Source: Promethearchaeota archaeon
GTDB lineage: Archaea; Asgardarchaeota; Lokiarchaeia; Sigyniarchaeales; SOKP01
Assembly: GCA_016839705.1 (NCBI GenBank)
Contig: JAEOTR010000053.1
Location: forward strand, 1-64,000
Length of the DNA: 64,000 bases
Direction: 5' to 3'
Shown here: piece after piece, positions 44,797 to 54,005 of the stretch
Position numbering within the stretch: the stretch's first letter is position 1
How the letters are laid out: the number at the start of each line of letters is the position of its first letter
Notes under the pieces: model-generated
Told to the model about the DNA's origin: nothing
Seen by the model: the letters and a program-made list of their open reading frames with translations, nothing else
The model's database searches: none
Position numbers and translations under genes: made by a program

Positions 44797-45618
44797 TTAG
44801 CGATTTTTGGTAAACCAGTCGATTGCAAAATCAACAATTTCTCGTTGTGAAATTAATCGAGCTTCCGCTATACCAACTTTCCCTGGTATATAGTTGATTT
44901 CTGACTCAAAATCTATTCCAAGTCGTTCAAAATCATCGCTATTATGGTCTAGATCTTCATATTCTACCCATCGTCTTTTCTTTTTTATTTTCATCGAAGA
45001 TCCATTTAGAATATTCTTTTTGCCTGAGAATTCACTTCGATACTCTGCAAGATGTAACGACGTATTGTTATAATGATTAACACCTATCAATAAGATTTTT
45101 CCATCCAAATCATAAATTCGAGCAAGAGGAGAATGTTCACCCAACCCCGATGTTATTTTATGATCCTTAATAATAAATTTTGCATATTTACCCCAAGCAG
45201 CAAAAGATAAGGAAGGATGAGCACTTCGTATAACTTTAGGCCATTTTCTAAAAGTTTCTACGACGATACCCATCTCGCGTGTAGGAGTTATTTTTGGTTG
45301 ATAACCAGGCATCTCATTTTTAATAAGATCCCACCACTTTTCAGGTACAGGTGGGTTTTTCCATTTAGTTGGATCTGAATTATCAGACGAAAAAGTAGGC
45401 ATTATTAATGTACCGCGTGAAGTAAGTAGTTCCATTAAAGCTTGTACTACAGACACAGGTCCGCCAACTGTCCAGCCTATTTCAGCTAAAGAACTATGCA
45501 TGATAATAACTGATCCCGCTGTAATACCAAGTGTTTTAAAATCATTTTTTAATGTAGTTATCGTATTAGGGGACGCTGTCTCTTTAACAACCTCTCCTTC
45601 AGATCTCTTTATTTTCAT
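44797..45618 (-). CDS. Aminoglycoside N3-acetyltransferase-like protein
   Basis: A 273-aa protein of the AAC(3)/YokD family, transferring acetyl from acetyl-CoA to an amine. The signatures are VIIMHSSLAEIGWTVGGPVS, GTLIMPTFSSDNSDP, SAHPSLSFAAWGKYA and SPLARIYDLDGKILLIG with the catalytic His in LIGVNHYNNTSLHLAEY. Members are common as chromosomal genes with unknown natural substrates, so antibiotic resistance should not be assumed. ATG at 45618; the next gene upstream is the histone, 250 bases away in the same direction. Confidence 0.9.
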   Translation of the reverse strand: MKIKRSEGEVVKETASPNTITTLKNDFKTLGITAGSVIIMHSSLAEIGWTVGGPVSVVQALMELLTSRGTLIMPTFSSDNSDPTKWKNPPVPEKWWDLIKNEMPGYQPKITPTREMGIVVETFRKWPKVIRSAHPSLSFAAWGKYAKFIIKDHKITSGLGEHSPLARIYDLDGKILLIGVNHYNNTSLHLAEYRSEFSGKKNILNGSSMKIKKKRRWVEYEDLDHNSDDFERLGIDFESEINYIPGKVGIAEARLISQREIVDFAIDWFTKNR

Positions 45619-45872
45619 TAAACAAAATAAATTTTTAGAAATTAAAAAATTTATGAATAGATAGTATTCTCTCTGAAGTTTTAATGAACTCAGAAAAAAA
45701 TCGAATAAAATTAGTAAAAAAAAATATTCCTAAAACCTATTTGAAATATAATACTTTTTATTTTAAAAGTTTCAGTAGATATATTTGTTGTTAGTACATA
45801 AGTACGACAAGTTTTTAGAATTTTTTATAAAAAAAAAGAAAATAAATTAAAATTAACGATTCTTGAGGTATT

Positions 45873-46085
45873 TTATACTATTTTCATTGCCAAGTCCATA
45901 TCATCAAGAGTTAATTTTTTCCTTCCAGCGTGTCGGGTCATCTCAAGAGCTTTGTTAGTCATGCCTTTTGCTAATTTCTCTAAATAGTCAATTAAGGCAT
46001 CTACCGCATCTCGAGCAACCATTTCAGCGCCATTATCTTTCATTAGCTTTCGAACTGGACTCCAAGCAAAAACTTTTTTTGCCAT
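45873..46085 (-). CDS. Archaeal histone (HMf type)
   Basis: A 70-aa single histone fold without tails: KKVFAWSPVRKLMKDNGAEM (helix 1), AVDALIDYLEKLAKGMTNKA (helix 2) and KKLTLDDMDLAMKIV (helix 3). It forms dimers and longer polymers that wrap DNA. GGAGGA lies eight bases before the ATG on the minus strand, an unusually strong ribosome site here. A TATA-like run is present upstream at about 46174-46186. The length is at the usual 66-70 aa. Confidence 0.95.
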   Translation of the reverse strand: MAKKVFAWSPVRKLMKDNGAEMVARDAVDALIDYLEKLAKGMTNKALEMTRHAGRKKLTLDDMDLAMKIV

Positions 46086-46388
46086 TTTTTATTCCTCCAC
46101 TTTTTATTTTTAATAATATACTAGGTTTTTTTATTTTAACAAAATACTTCTTTAAGTTATATTACTTATTTTAAATATATAAGGATTACGGTAGATAATC
46201 GATACAATATGTTTGGGTTAATAATTTCATCCCATCGACAAAATACCGATGTCTGAGAAGAAAATCGAGAGATATACTTCTGAGCTATTAGAACTAAGAT
46301 CTTTTTTTATTATTGAAATCGAGGTCAAAATAAGAACATGCATCTTAATCCTTGACCAATTCTATCAGAAAAAGAAAATAAAACGTTT

Positions 46389-46961
46389 TTATTTTAAATA
46401 TTTGCGCATTATTAAAAGATTCTCAAATTCTTTATGGATAGTGAATCCTTCAGATTTATATAGTGATATAGGGCCACGGTAACTATGTGCATCTGATAAT
46501 TCCCCTGTCCTTGGGTATGATTCAATAATATCATAGTCTTTATCTTTATAATATGAAATTGCATATCTCAGTAATTCTCTTGCAATACCTCGCCTTCTAT
46601 TTGTATGAGCAATTAAAAAACAGACAATTCCTGCAATTTTTTTCTCTTGAGAATCGGGAGAATCATTTTCATAAAGAGTTTTTGCAAAATTTTCTCTTGA
46701 GTTAATATTACACCATCCAACAGGTTTGTTTTCTGAATAGGCTAAAAAGCCATGCATTTCTCCAGAGCGAATTAATTCGGTGGAAGCCTTTCTATTTTCT
46801 TCCTTAGATTGTTTTTCCCATTCCTTATTACTCCCCTTAAAGTGATAAAAACGACAATAACATCCTGACCAATCAGGATTATCGGCAAAACCTATTTCTT
46901 CAAAAAAGTATAGCCAATCGTCAAGTATATCTGATGATAACGGTTTAATTATAAAGGTCAT
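46389..46961 (-). CDS. GNAT-family acetyltransferase
   Basis: A 190-aa GNAT enzyme. The N-terminal part (DDWLYFFEEIGFADNPDWSG, then a CYCRFYHF segment) belongs to a GNAT subfamily found in bacteria and archaea. The acetyl-CoA loop is RRRGIARELLRYAI in motif A, preceded by IVCFLIAHTN. The end holds the usual GFTIHKEFENLLIM motif B. The substrate, probably a small amine or protein N-terminus, is unknown. ATG at 46961. Confidence 0.85.
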   Translation of the reverse strand: MTFIIKPLSSDILDDWLYFFEEIGFADNPDWSGCYCRFYHFKGSNKEWEKQSKEENRKASTELIRSGEMHGFLAYSENKPVGWCNINSRENFAKTLYENDSPDSQEKKIAGIVCFLIAHTNRRRGIARELLRYAISYYKDKDYDIIESYPRTGELSDAHSYRGPISLYKSEGFTIHKEFENLLIMRKYLK

Positions 46962-47092
46962 TACATTTCCACCACATTAATTTCTTGTTTTAGAATGATA
47001 AAATAACTCAAATAATAGAATTAAATATGTAAAGCAGTATAAAAAATTTTATTTTCCATTTAGAATGTATAGGCATTTCCAGACTTATAATC

Positions 47093-47560
47093 TTAATATC
47101 TATTTTTTTTAAGACTTAAAATTATCCCTGGACAAATAAAAAAATAGAAGAGAATAACTAAGCTTACTAAAAATCCATTTTGTACAAATTCTCCTAAACC
47201 ACCGACAACTTCAGTAATAGAGTAATATCCTAAAACTCCAAGAATTAACCAAATAAAAATAGGTATTCCAATAAGAAACAAAATAACGGCATAATATCGG
47301 GGATTTTTCCTTCTTTTTTTACTCTTATCGATGTTAAAACTTAATCTTTCCTTTACTAAAGTAGAATACATAAACGGAAAGAAAAAGAAAGTGCTCATAA
47401 GGTATAGGAAGAAGAAAAAACCTTGTCCGGCTAGTCGAGCGAAATAATCATAAATTGGCCCAAATAGATTAAAATAACTAATTATTATCGGCACGATACT
47501 ACCTAAGAAGGCTACATAAATGATAGCTACAATTAATAGTAAAAAATGTTTTTTATTCAT
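47093..47560 (-). CDS. Four-helix membrane protein, unknown function
   Basis: A 155-aa protein with hydrophobic segments near residues 4-26, 40-66, 88-112 and 126-150. A basic loop, KSKKRRKNPRYYA, lies on the cytosolic side between helices 2 and 3. No family is recognised. It is on the minus strand between the GNAT gene and the divergent isopropylmalate dehydrogenase-like gene. Confidence 0.65.
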   Translation of the reverse strand: MNKKHFLLLIVAIIYVAFLGSIVPIIISYFNLFGPIYDYFARLAGQGFFFFLYLMSTFFFFPFMYSTLVKERLSFNIDKSKKRRKNPRYYAVILFLIGIPIFIWLILGVLGYYSITEVVGGLGEFVQNGFLVSLVILFYFFICPGIILSLKKNRY

Positions 47561-47783
47561 TATCTATTTGAGAAAATTAATAATTACCTAAAATCTTTTG
47601 TATTTCACACATTTGTGAACAGAAGTAATTAGATTGAGTAATTTAAGAGGTGTAAAATTATCAATATCTAGAATTGAGTCCATTTCTAAGAAAATGTATC
47701 AGAATAAACTCCATCTCAGAAAATTTAATATTTAATCAAATCCAGAAGATAATTAATTATATAATAGATAATGATGATTTTTC

Positions 47784-48851
47784 ATGGAAGAGAAGATTAT
47801 AGCAGTTACAAGAGGAGATGGGGTAGGGCCCGAAGTTGTTGATGAAGGACTTAAAATTTTAAAATTAATAGCCAAATTCACTAATTTTGATTTTAAGTTT
47901 AAGGATGCACCCGCAGGGGGAGAAGTATATAAAAAATATGGTAATAATCTTCCTGAACGTTCTTTTGACATAATTAAAAGTGCTGATGCACTCATATTTG
48001 GAGCTGTTGGGCTTCCAGACCTTCCTCCGGGTGTTGCCGAAACAGCTATCCTCAGAATAAGGCAAGAATTAGATTTATATGTTAATTTAAGACCTATCAA
48101 ACTCTATGAACCATTAAGAGACAGATGTCCTCTTAAGGATGAATTTATTGGTAATGGTATTGATATCACCTTCGTTCGAGAAAACACTGAAGGTTTGTAT
48201 GCAAATATTGGAAATATTTCTGATGATAAAGCTGAAAATCTCATGATCTATACTAGAAAAGGATGTGAACGTATCATCCGATATGCGTATGAATTTGCTA
48301 AAACAATGGGACATTCAAAAGTTACTTCAGTAGATAAGGCAAATATTCTAAAACCAAGTCAATTATGGCGTAAAATATTTCACGAAATAGGCATAGAGTA
48401 TCCAAATCTTCAAAAGGAAGATTTTTATATTGATGCCTTCTGTCAATGGTTAATTAGAGAACCTGATAAGTTTCAAACTGTCGTAACGGGCAATATGTTT
48501 GGAGATATAATAAGTGATGAAGGTGCCTTTCTTATTGGAAGTTTAGGAATGGCATCGAGTGGAAATATTCATCCTGGAAAAATATCTATGTATGAACCGA
48601 TACATGGCTCTGCCCCAGATATCTCAGGTAAGGGAATAGCAAATCCTATTGGAGCTATTCTTAGTGTCAAACTAATGATGCAAGAATCATTTCAATCTCC
48701 TGCTATTGCAAAAGAAATTGAATTATCCGTTGAGGAGTCCCTTAAAGAAGGCAGGACCATTGATCTTCAAAATCCTGATATTAAAAACCTCACAACAAAA
48801 GAGATGGGAGATTTAATAGCAGAAAAATTAAAATTAAGATTAAAAACATAA
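47784..48851 (+). CDS. Isopropylmalate/isocitrate dehydrogenase family (LeuB-like)
   Basis: A 355-aa decarboxylating beta-hydroxyacid dehydrogenase. It shows the N-terminal GDGVGPEVVDEGLKIL, the substrate loop ILRIRQELDLYVNLRP (the Leu/Arg-x-x-Leu pattern of isopropylmalate dehydrogenase), RENTEGLYANIG with the catalytic Tyr, the Lys in TSVDKANILKPS, and the metal Asp cluster GNMFGDIISDEGAF. Length and motifs fit LeuB, but homoisocitrate or tartrate dehydrogenases are close. No other leucine genes lie near, so the substrate is uncertain. ATG at 47784. Confidence 0.9.
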   Translation: MEEKIIAVTRGDGVGPEVVDEGLKILKLIAKFTNFDFKFKDAPAGGEVYKKYGNNLPERSFDIIKSADALIFGAVGLPDLPPGVAETAILRIRQELDLYVNLRPIKLYEPLRDRCPLKDEFIGNGIDITFVRENTEGLYANIGNISDDKAENLMIYTRKGCERIIRYAYEFAKTMGHSKVTSVDKANILKPSQLWRKIFHEIGIEYPNLQKEDFYIDAFCQWLIREPDKFQTVVTGNMFGDIISDEGAFLIGSLGMASSGNIHPGKISMYEPIHGSAPDISGKGIANPIGAILSVKLMMQESFQSPAIAKEIELSVEESLKEGRTIDLQNPDIKNLTTKEMGDLIAEKLKLRLKT

Positions 48852-48862
48852 ATCTGAATATT

Positions 48863-50422
48863 TTAATATTTATCATCAATAACGGAGAGCATTGACTCTA
48901 ACTGATCGAATATATCTAAACGAAAAGCTGTTCCGATTCTAAAGAAGAAGAGATCAATTGTTCTATTCTCAAGTTGATCATCCACGTTCAATTCCTCTAA
49001 TATTTGAGACCAACTCGTACTTTCTGTTGCTCTTATTCCAATTAATACAACTCCCTTATCTTTAGAGTTTTCAATGATTTTAATAATAATCTCTTTCCAT
49101 TGGGGGTCAACATGTTCTTTGTCTCTTGCATCAAAGATACAAAATACTCCATCAGAACTCGAGACATCGTCAGCTGCAGAATAAACATGCTGTTTTGTAA
49201 TTAGACCATTTGGATATTGGTAAACTTGTTCATCCTCATAATCTCTTACTAATGTTTGATCTCCTAATTTCTTTATATCACCAATAATTTGAAGTCCTGG
49301 ACTCCACATTGTGTTATCTGCAACAAACGAAAGGGTAAAGACAATTTTTTTCTTTATAATAGAGGATATTTTTTCATATAATAGTTCACTGCGTCTTTCA
49401 TCTTCGATTTCTTTGCTCTTCATTACGTAATGAAATGAAATCAAATTGAAAGCATCCTCTATATTCTCTCCGGTCAATGCGCTTGTTTCGATATAAGATA
49501 ACTTTATTATTTCTTTGTCAGATATTTTATTTGCTTGCTTTACTCCTTCTTGATAAAAGACTTGCCGTTCTTCACTCAAGTCTGATTTATTGCCAACTAA
49601 TACAATGGGGATTTCCTCATCGGTTGTAAACTCCTTTAGTTCGCGGTACCAGTTCAATACGTTATTAAATGACTCGCGCTTTGATAGATCAAAAACAATA
49701 AATGCTGCTTGAGCCCCTGAATAATAGACTTTTCGAAAACGACGAAAAAACTTTTGAGCTCCCAAGTCATATAATGTTACACCAATTTCGTTCCCAAAAA
49801 ATTCAAAGTTGTGAGTTAAAATATTAAGCCCTATAGTTGCCCTGTAATCTTCTGAAAACTTTTTTTCGACAAACCTACGAATAATAGAAGTTTTTCCAAC
49901 TTCATGATCACCCAAAATAACGAATTTAAAACGGTATTCCCCTTTAGTTGTTAAATCCATTTGATATAGTTGATTTTTCAACCGATCCACATTTTCTACC
50001 TCAAATTCGAAATTAGGGACGGATAATTGGATCAAATCGCCTTCTTCAGCTGATAAAATCTGAGCAGTTTTCTCGGCGAGAAATAATCCATAAGGGGAGA
50101 GTTTCTCAGGTGAAGCCATATGGTTTAATACTAAACTTAAGATGCGCTCTTCGTCAACTGATATAAACAATAAACGGTGATCTTCTGTATCAAAACTGGT
50201 ATTCCCAAATTTTTTGAATGAAAATTCGTTTCTCATTCTCTCCAAAACAGGATTTACAATAGAAGTTAAGACAGAAACAAGTTCGATGTCAACGTCTTTC
50301 CTCTTCTCACCTGCAATTATAAGACCTTCACTGTCTGAAACAATGACAGCTTCAACCTCCATATTAATCTCCAGAAACTTATTAAACAATTCAGTAAAAA
50401 ATTTATTTTTTCTTAAGACCAA
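48863..50422 (-). CDS. Roadblock/MglB-like - Rab-like GTPase - C-terminal pseudo-G-like domain fusion
   Basis: A 519-aa protein in three parts. Residues ~1-135 form a roadblock/LC7 (MglB-like) domain (EAVIVSDSEGLIIAGEKRKD). Residues ~163-335 are a Ras-superfamily G domain: P-loop GDHEVGKT 171-178, switch Thr196, D219-L-G-A-Q223, NKSD 278-281 and TSAL 313-316. Residues ~340-519 (GVFCIFDARDKEHVDPQWKE, KGVVLIGIRA) resemble the second half of a G domain without NKxD. No lipid-anchor cysteine is seen at the C-terminus. A paralogue lies 148 bases upstream on the same strand, so they may be co-transcribed. A built-in regulator of its own GTPase is a likely role. Confidence 0.85.
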   Translation of the reverse strand: MVLRKNKFFTELFNKFLEINMEVEAVIVSDSEGLIIAGEKRKDVDIELVSVLTSIVNPVLERMRNEFSFKKFGNTSFDTEDHRLLFISVDEERILSLVLNHMASPEKLSPYGLFLAEKTAQILSAEEGDLIQLSVPNFEFEVENVDRLKNQLYQMDLTTKGEYRFKFVILGDHEVGKTSIIRRFVEKKFSEDYRATIGLNILTHNFEFFGNEIGVTLYDLGAQKFFRRFRKVYYSGAQAAFIVFDLSKRESFNNVLNWYRELKEFTTDEEIPIVLVGNKSDLSEERQVFYQEGVKQANKISDKEIIKLSYIETSALTGENIEDAFNLISFHYVMKSKEIEDERRSELLYEKISSIIKKKIVFTLSFVADNTMWSPGLQIIGDIKKLGDQTLVRDYEDEQVYQYPNGLITKQHVYSAADDVSSSDGVFCIFDARDKEHVDPQWKEIIIKIIENSKDKGVVLIGIRATESTSWSQILEELNVDDQLENRTIDLFFFRIGTAFRLDIFDQLESMLSVIDDKY

Positions 50423-50570
50423 GTATCCTTTACCCCAATTATTTATATCTATATTATGAATTTACTTACTATTATTTGTTGTTGTTATTAAATTATAAAA
50501 CATATTTAACTAGTTAATGAACTCTCAAAAAATTATTCCTATAGAAGTACAGTAAACTAAGATATTCGAG

Positions 50571-52157
50571 CTATAGATATCTTATTGTATTTAACATAAC
50601 CTTGAGCTGATCATAAATTTCCAATCTATATTCAACCCCTAATTTGAAAAACAATAAAGATATCATTTTCTCTTCTAATAATTCATTTACGTCAAATTCT
50701 TCCATTATCAGAGACCAATCACTTTCATCAGAGACGCGAATGCCAATTAATACTACTTTATTTTCTTTCATCTCATTTATGGTTTTTATAACAACATCTC
50801 GCCATGCTGGATCGACATGATCCTTATAACGAGCATCAAAGATACAAAACACGCCGTCAGCATCAGACACTTCAAAATTGTGATAAAGATAATTTTTTAG
50901 AGTAACCCCATTTGAAAATCTGTATAATTTCTCGTCTCTCTCATCTTTAAGTTTCTTACAATCTTCTAAACCGTTGATCTCAGCCAAAATCTGTAGTCCA
51001 GGACTCCAAAATTCATTTTCAGAGATTATTGTTAAAGTTAAAAGAGTATCCATAGGTACACCGATTATTTTCTTTTCCTTCAAGATATTATTTAACTCGT
51101 TCACTAAATCCTGTTTGACAATCTCTTCCTCTTCCTCTTTACTTTTCGATATATAGTGATATGCAATTAAAGTAAACGCGTCCTCAACATTTTCACCTGT
51201 TAGCGCACTCGTTTCAATATAGGATATTGCTATGTTTGGCTTATTCAGTAATTCATTTACTACTTGTACACCATCTTCATAACTAACTTCTCTCTGATCT
51301 CGTAGATCACTTTTATTTCCAATGATAATTATTGGTATTTCTCTTCCCCCAATAAAATCCTCTAATTCTTTATACCATTCTTTTAAACTTTCAAAAGATT
51401 TTCTATTCGTGAGATCAAATACTATAAATGCTGCTTGTGCACCTAAGTAATAGGTTTGTCGAAATCTTCGGAAAAATGTTTGAGCCCCAACATCCCACAG
51501 ACTATAGACGATATTATTGCCATAAAAGTCATAAGAATGACTTAGAATATTTAATCCTATTGTTGCACGATAGTCGTGAGAAAATCTATTTTCTACAAAT
51601 CGTCTAACTAGACTTGTTTTTCCTACTTCATGATCGCCTATTATTATAAATTTGAATCGATATAACCCTCCCTGATCTAATCGCAATTGATATATTTGGT
51701 TTTTTACTCTTTCATTGTAAGCGGTTTCATCTGTTTCATACTCAAAATTAGGAATATTTAGCTGAATACTATCACCTTCTTCAGCATTTAAAATTTGTAC
51801 TGATTTTTCTGCGAGTAAATATGCATAAGGAGATGCTTTATCAACTGATGCTAAATTATTTAGTACAAGGCTCAAAGTTCTACTTTCATCTAAAGAAATA
51901 AATAACAGTCTATAAAATTCTGTATCAAAGCTAGCTGTTCCAAATTTTTTGAAAGCAAACTCATCACGTATCCTTTCTACGATTGGATTTATTATTGATG
52001 TTAAGACTGAGACAATTTCTATATCCACGTCACTTCTTTTTTCACCTGCTATGACTAAACCAAGCCGATCACTCACGATCACCGCCTCTACATCGTCATT
52101 TATTAGCAAAAATTGATTAAAAAGTTCCGTGAAGAGTTTAGTTCGATTTATCAACAA
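50571..52157 (-). CDS. Roadblock/MglB-like - Rab-like GTPase - C-terminal pseudo-G-like domain fusion (paralogue)
   Basis: A 528-aa paralogue with the same three parts as its neighbour. Roadblock-type domain: residues ~1-135 (EAVIVSDRLGLVIAGEKRSD). G domain: P-loop 174-181, D222-V-G-A-Q226, NKSD 281-284 and TSAL. C-terminal domain: ~345-528 with FCIFDARYKDHVDPAWRD and NKVVLIGIRVSDES, again without NKxD. The G domain and roadblock part are the most similar between the two; the linker after the roadblock is longer here. The gene lies at the 5' end of the pair and starts 182 bases from the divergent RING-H2 gene, so a shared promoter region is possible. Confidence 0.85.
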   Translation of the reverse strand: MLINRTKLFTELFNQFLLINDDVEAVIVSDRLGLVIAGEKRSDVDIEIVSVLTSIINPIVERIRDEFAFKKFGTASFDTEFYRLLFISLDESRTLSLVLNNLASVDKASPYAYLLAEKSVQILNAEEGDSIQLNIPNFEYETDETAYNERVKNQIYQLRLDQGGLYRFKFIIIGDHEVGKTSLVRRFVENRFSHDYRATIGLNILSHSYDFYGNNIVYSLWDVGAQTFFRRFRQTYYLGAQAAFIVFDLTNRKSFESLKEWYKELEDFIGGREIPIIIIGNKSDLRDQREVSYEDGVQVVNELLNKPNIAISYIETSALTGENVEDAFTLIAYHYISKSKEEEEEIVKQDLVNELNNILKEKKIIGVPMDTLLTLTIISENEFWSPGLQILAEINGLEDCKKLKDERDEKLYRFSNGVTLKNYLYHNFEVSDADGVFCIFDARYKDHVDPAWRDVVIKTINEMKENKVVLIGIRVSDESDWSLIMEEFDVNELLEEKMISLLFFKLGVEYRLEIYDQLKVMLNTIRYL

Positions 52158-52339
52158 GACTTATGTAACCCTTTATTTATAATATAGTTAAGATAACAAT
52201 AACCGAAGTTTTATTTATTATTTATTAAATCGAAATTTTGTAAAAGCAATACTTTTAAGTTCTTAGCCTATAATTTTAATATAAAAAAACCTATTACTTG
52301 TAAAATTTAATTATTTAGGAAGTTATTAGTGGATATATT

Positions 52340-52921
52340 ATGCCTACTTGCATTGTTTGTCATTTAGAGATAGAAGAAAATCCAAACACTCTTTTCAAGT
52401 GCACTAATGAACATCCAATTCACAGGAAATGCTTAGCTGAATGGTTATTGCATTCACAAAATTGTCCATTATGTACTGAACCCTATTCGCAGAATGTTCT
52501 CAATCAGTTTGAAGATGAGCTTGAACAAAAAGAGCAAGAAAAGCAGGCTGCGATAGACGCTGAAAAAAAGAAAGAGGATTTTAGAAAAGTTGAAGAATTA
52601 GCAAATAGAATTATTTTCTTAAAAGAAATTGAAGAAATTGAACAATTAATTGATGATAACCAATATGAGGACGCAATAGAAAAACTCTTAGTATTATATA
52701 ATGAAGGCTCTTATGATGTAAACGACCAAAAGGTGCTGTTTCTTTTAGGAAAAGCGAATTTTTTGAAAGGACGATTTGACCTTACGATAAATTTCTTATT
52801 CAAACTCGTTAAGCTTAATTTTGAGTATCCTGATGGATTCTTATACCTTGGAAAAGCCTATGAAAAGCTTGGATTGCCCGATAAAGCGAAATGGGCTTTT
52901 GATAGAGCTAAAATAGAATAG
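52340..52921 (+). CDS. RING-H2 zinc-finger protein with coiled coil and TPR-like repeats
   Basis: A 193-aa protein. Residues 4-45 hold a complete RING-H2 set: Cys4, Cys7, Cys21, His25, His28, Cys31, Cys42 and Cys45, in the canonical C-C-C-H-H-C-C-C order, with the usual WLLHSQNCPLC ending. A highly charged coiled coil covers about 54-100 (EQKEQEKQAAIDAEKKKE). TPR-like helices follow (YEDAIEKLLVLYNE, FLYLGKAYEKLGLPDKAKWA). RING-H2 proteins recruit E2-ubiquitin enzymes in eukaryotes and some Asgard archaea. No E1, E2 or ubiquitin gene is in the window. It is divergent from the roadblock-GTPase pair. Confidence 0.88.
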   Translation: MPTCIVCHLEIEENPNTLFKCTNEHPIHRKCLAEWLLHSQNCPLCTEPYSQNVLNQFEDELEQKEQEKQAAIDAEKKKEDFRKVEELANRIIFLKEIEEIEQLIDDNQYEDAIEKLLVLYNEGSYDVNDQKVLFLLGKANFLKGRFDLTINFLFKLVKLNFEYPDGFLYLGKAYEKLGLPDKAKWAFDRAKIE

Positions 52922-52940
52922 ATATTTTATAAAAATTTAT

Positions 52941-53768
52941 TTATTTTACTTTTACTAAACTAAGATCGACTTCCACTAATTCTCCCTGTGAATGGTCTGT
53001 AGGTCCATGTCCCTTACCAATTCTTAGACCCTCTGCTTTTTGGATCGCTGCAGTTAAATAGGCTTTTGCTATATGAACTGCTGATTTTATATCGTTTCCT
53101 TTGGCTAATTCAGCTGCGATTGCAGATGCAAAAGTACAGCCTGTACCATGAGTGTTTTTGGTTCTAATACGTGGAGCATGATACTCTATGAAATTCCTTC
53201 CATCATATAGTAAATCAATGGCATTTTTAATATCGGGTAAATGACCACCTTTAATCACAACGTTTTGGGCACCTTGATTATGAATTTTTAGAGCCGCTTC
53301 ACGGGCATCTGTTAAATTTTCAATGTTTAAATTTGTTAATGCTTGAGCTTCATAGTGATTTGGCGTTATAACATATGCAATTGAAACGAGTTCTGAAATT
53401 AATGCTTCAATGGCATCAGGTTTCAATAAATAATCTCCACTTTTAGCAACCATTACAGGATCTATTACTAATAATTCAATATTGTATTTACGAGCTCTAT
53501 CAGCTACTATTCGAATTATCTCTGTATTTGCTAGCATCCCTGTTTTCCATGCATCTGCACCAATATCTATCATTACTGAATCAATTTGCTCCCCAACAAA
53601 ACCAGGATCTATTTCAAAAACACTCTGAACACCCATAGTATTTTGTGCTGTAAGTGCTGTAATTGCGCTCATTCCATAAACCCCCCGGGCAGAAAAAGTT
53701 TTTAAATCTGCTTGAATTCCAGCTCCACCACCAGAATCAGATCCCGCAATAGTGAGTACTTTTTTCAT
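52941..53768 (-). CDS. thiD: Hydroxymethylpyrimidine/phosphomethylpyrimidine kinase ThiD
   Basis: A 275-aa ThiD of the ribokinase fold, phosphorylating HMP and HMP-phosphate in thiamine synthesis. The start MKKVLTIAGSDSGGGAGIQA is the family signature; later blocks are LVIDPVMVAKSGDYLL and the anion hole/catalytic GTGCTFASAIAAELAKGND with the catalytic Cys/Asp region. The 53852 start would add 28 residues of basic, poorly conserved sequence; ATG 53768, three bases after AGGAAA, is preferred. It lies 2 kb from ThiC, which supplies its substrate. Confidence 0.93.
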   Translation of the reverse strand: MKKVLTIAGSDSGGGAGIQADLKTFSARGVYGMSAITALTAQNTMGVQSVFEIDPGFVGEQIDSVMIDIGADAWKTGMLANTEIIRIVADRARKYNIELLVIDPVMVAKSGDYLLKPDAIEALISELVSIAYVITPNHYEAQALTNLNIENLTDAREAALKIHNQGAQNVVIKGGHLPDIKNAIDLLYDGRNFIEYHAPRIRTKNTHGTGCTFASAIAAELAKGNDIKSAVHIAKAYLTAAIQKAEGLRIGKGHGPTDHSQGELVEVDLSLVKVK

Positions 53769-54005
53769 TTTCCTTAGTAAATTATACCTTAATTTTATAA
53801 AAAATTTCTTATACTCTTTGTGAAATGCAAGGAAAAACCCCCGTTTTATCAAAATTTAGAGTGTTATTTTGAAGTTTACAAATTTCTGAACAGATTGTTT
53901 CCGTACTGTTCAGAAAATAGAATTTTAAAATAGAAGGAATAATTGTATTATGAGAAAATAATTATTTGAAAATTATCTAAAAGTAAATATTTTGGAGAAA
54001 CTTGT

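Noticed and set aside
44797..45618. Antibiotic resistance gene
   Set aside because: The family is right, but chromosomal AAC(3)-like genes often have other natural substrates and no mobile element is near.
46249..46482. 77-codon plus-strand frame starting MSEKKIERYT
   Set aside because: Its second half lies antisense to the well-supported GNAT gene; no ribosome site or family.
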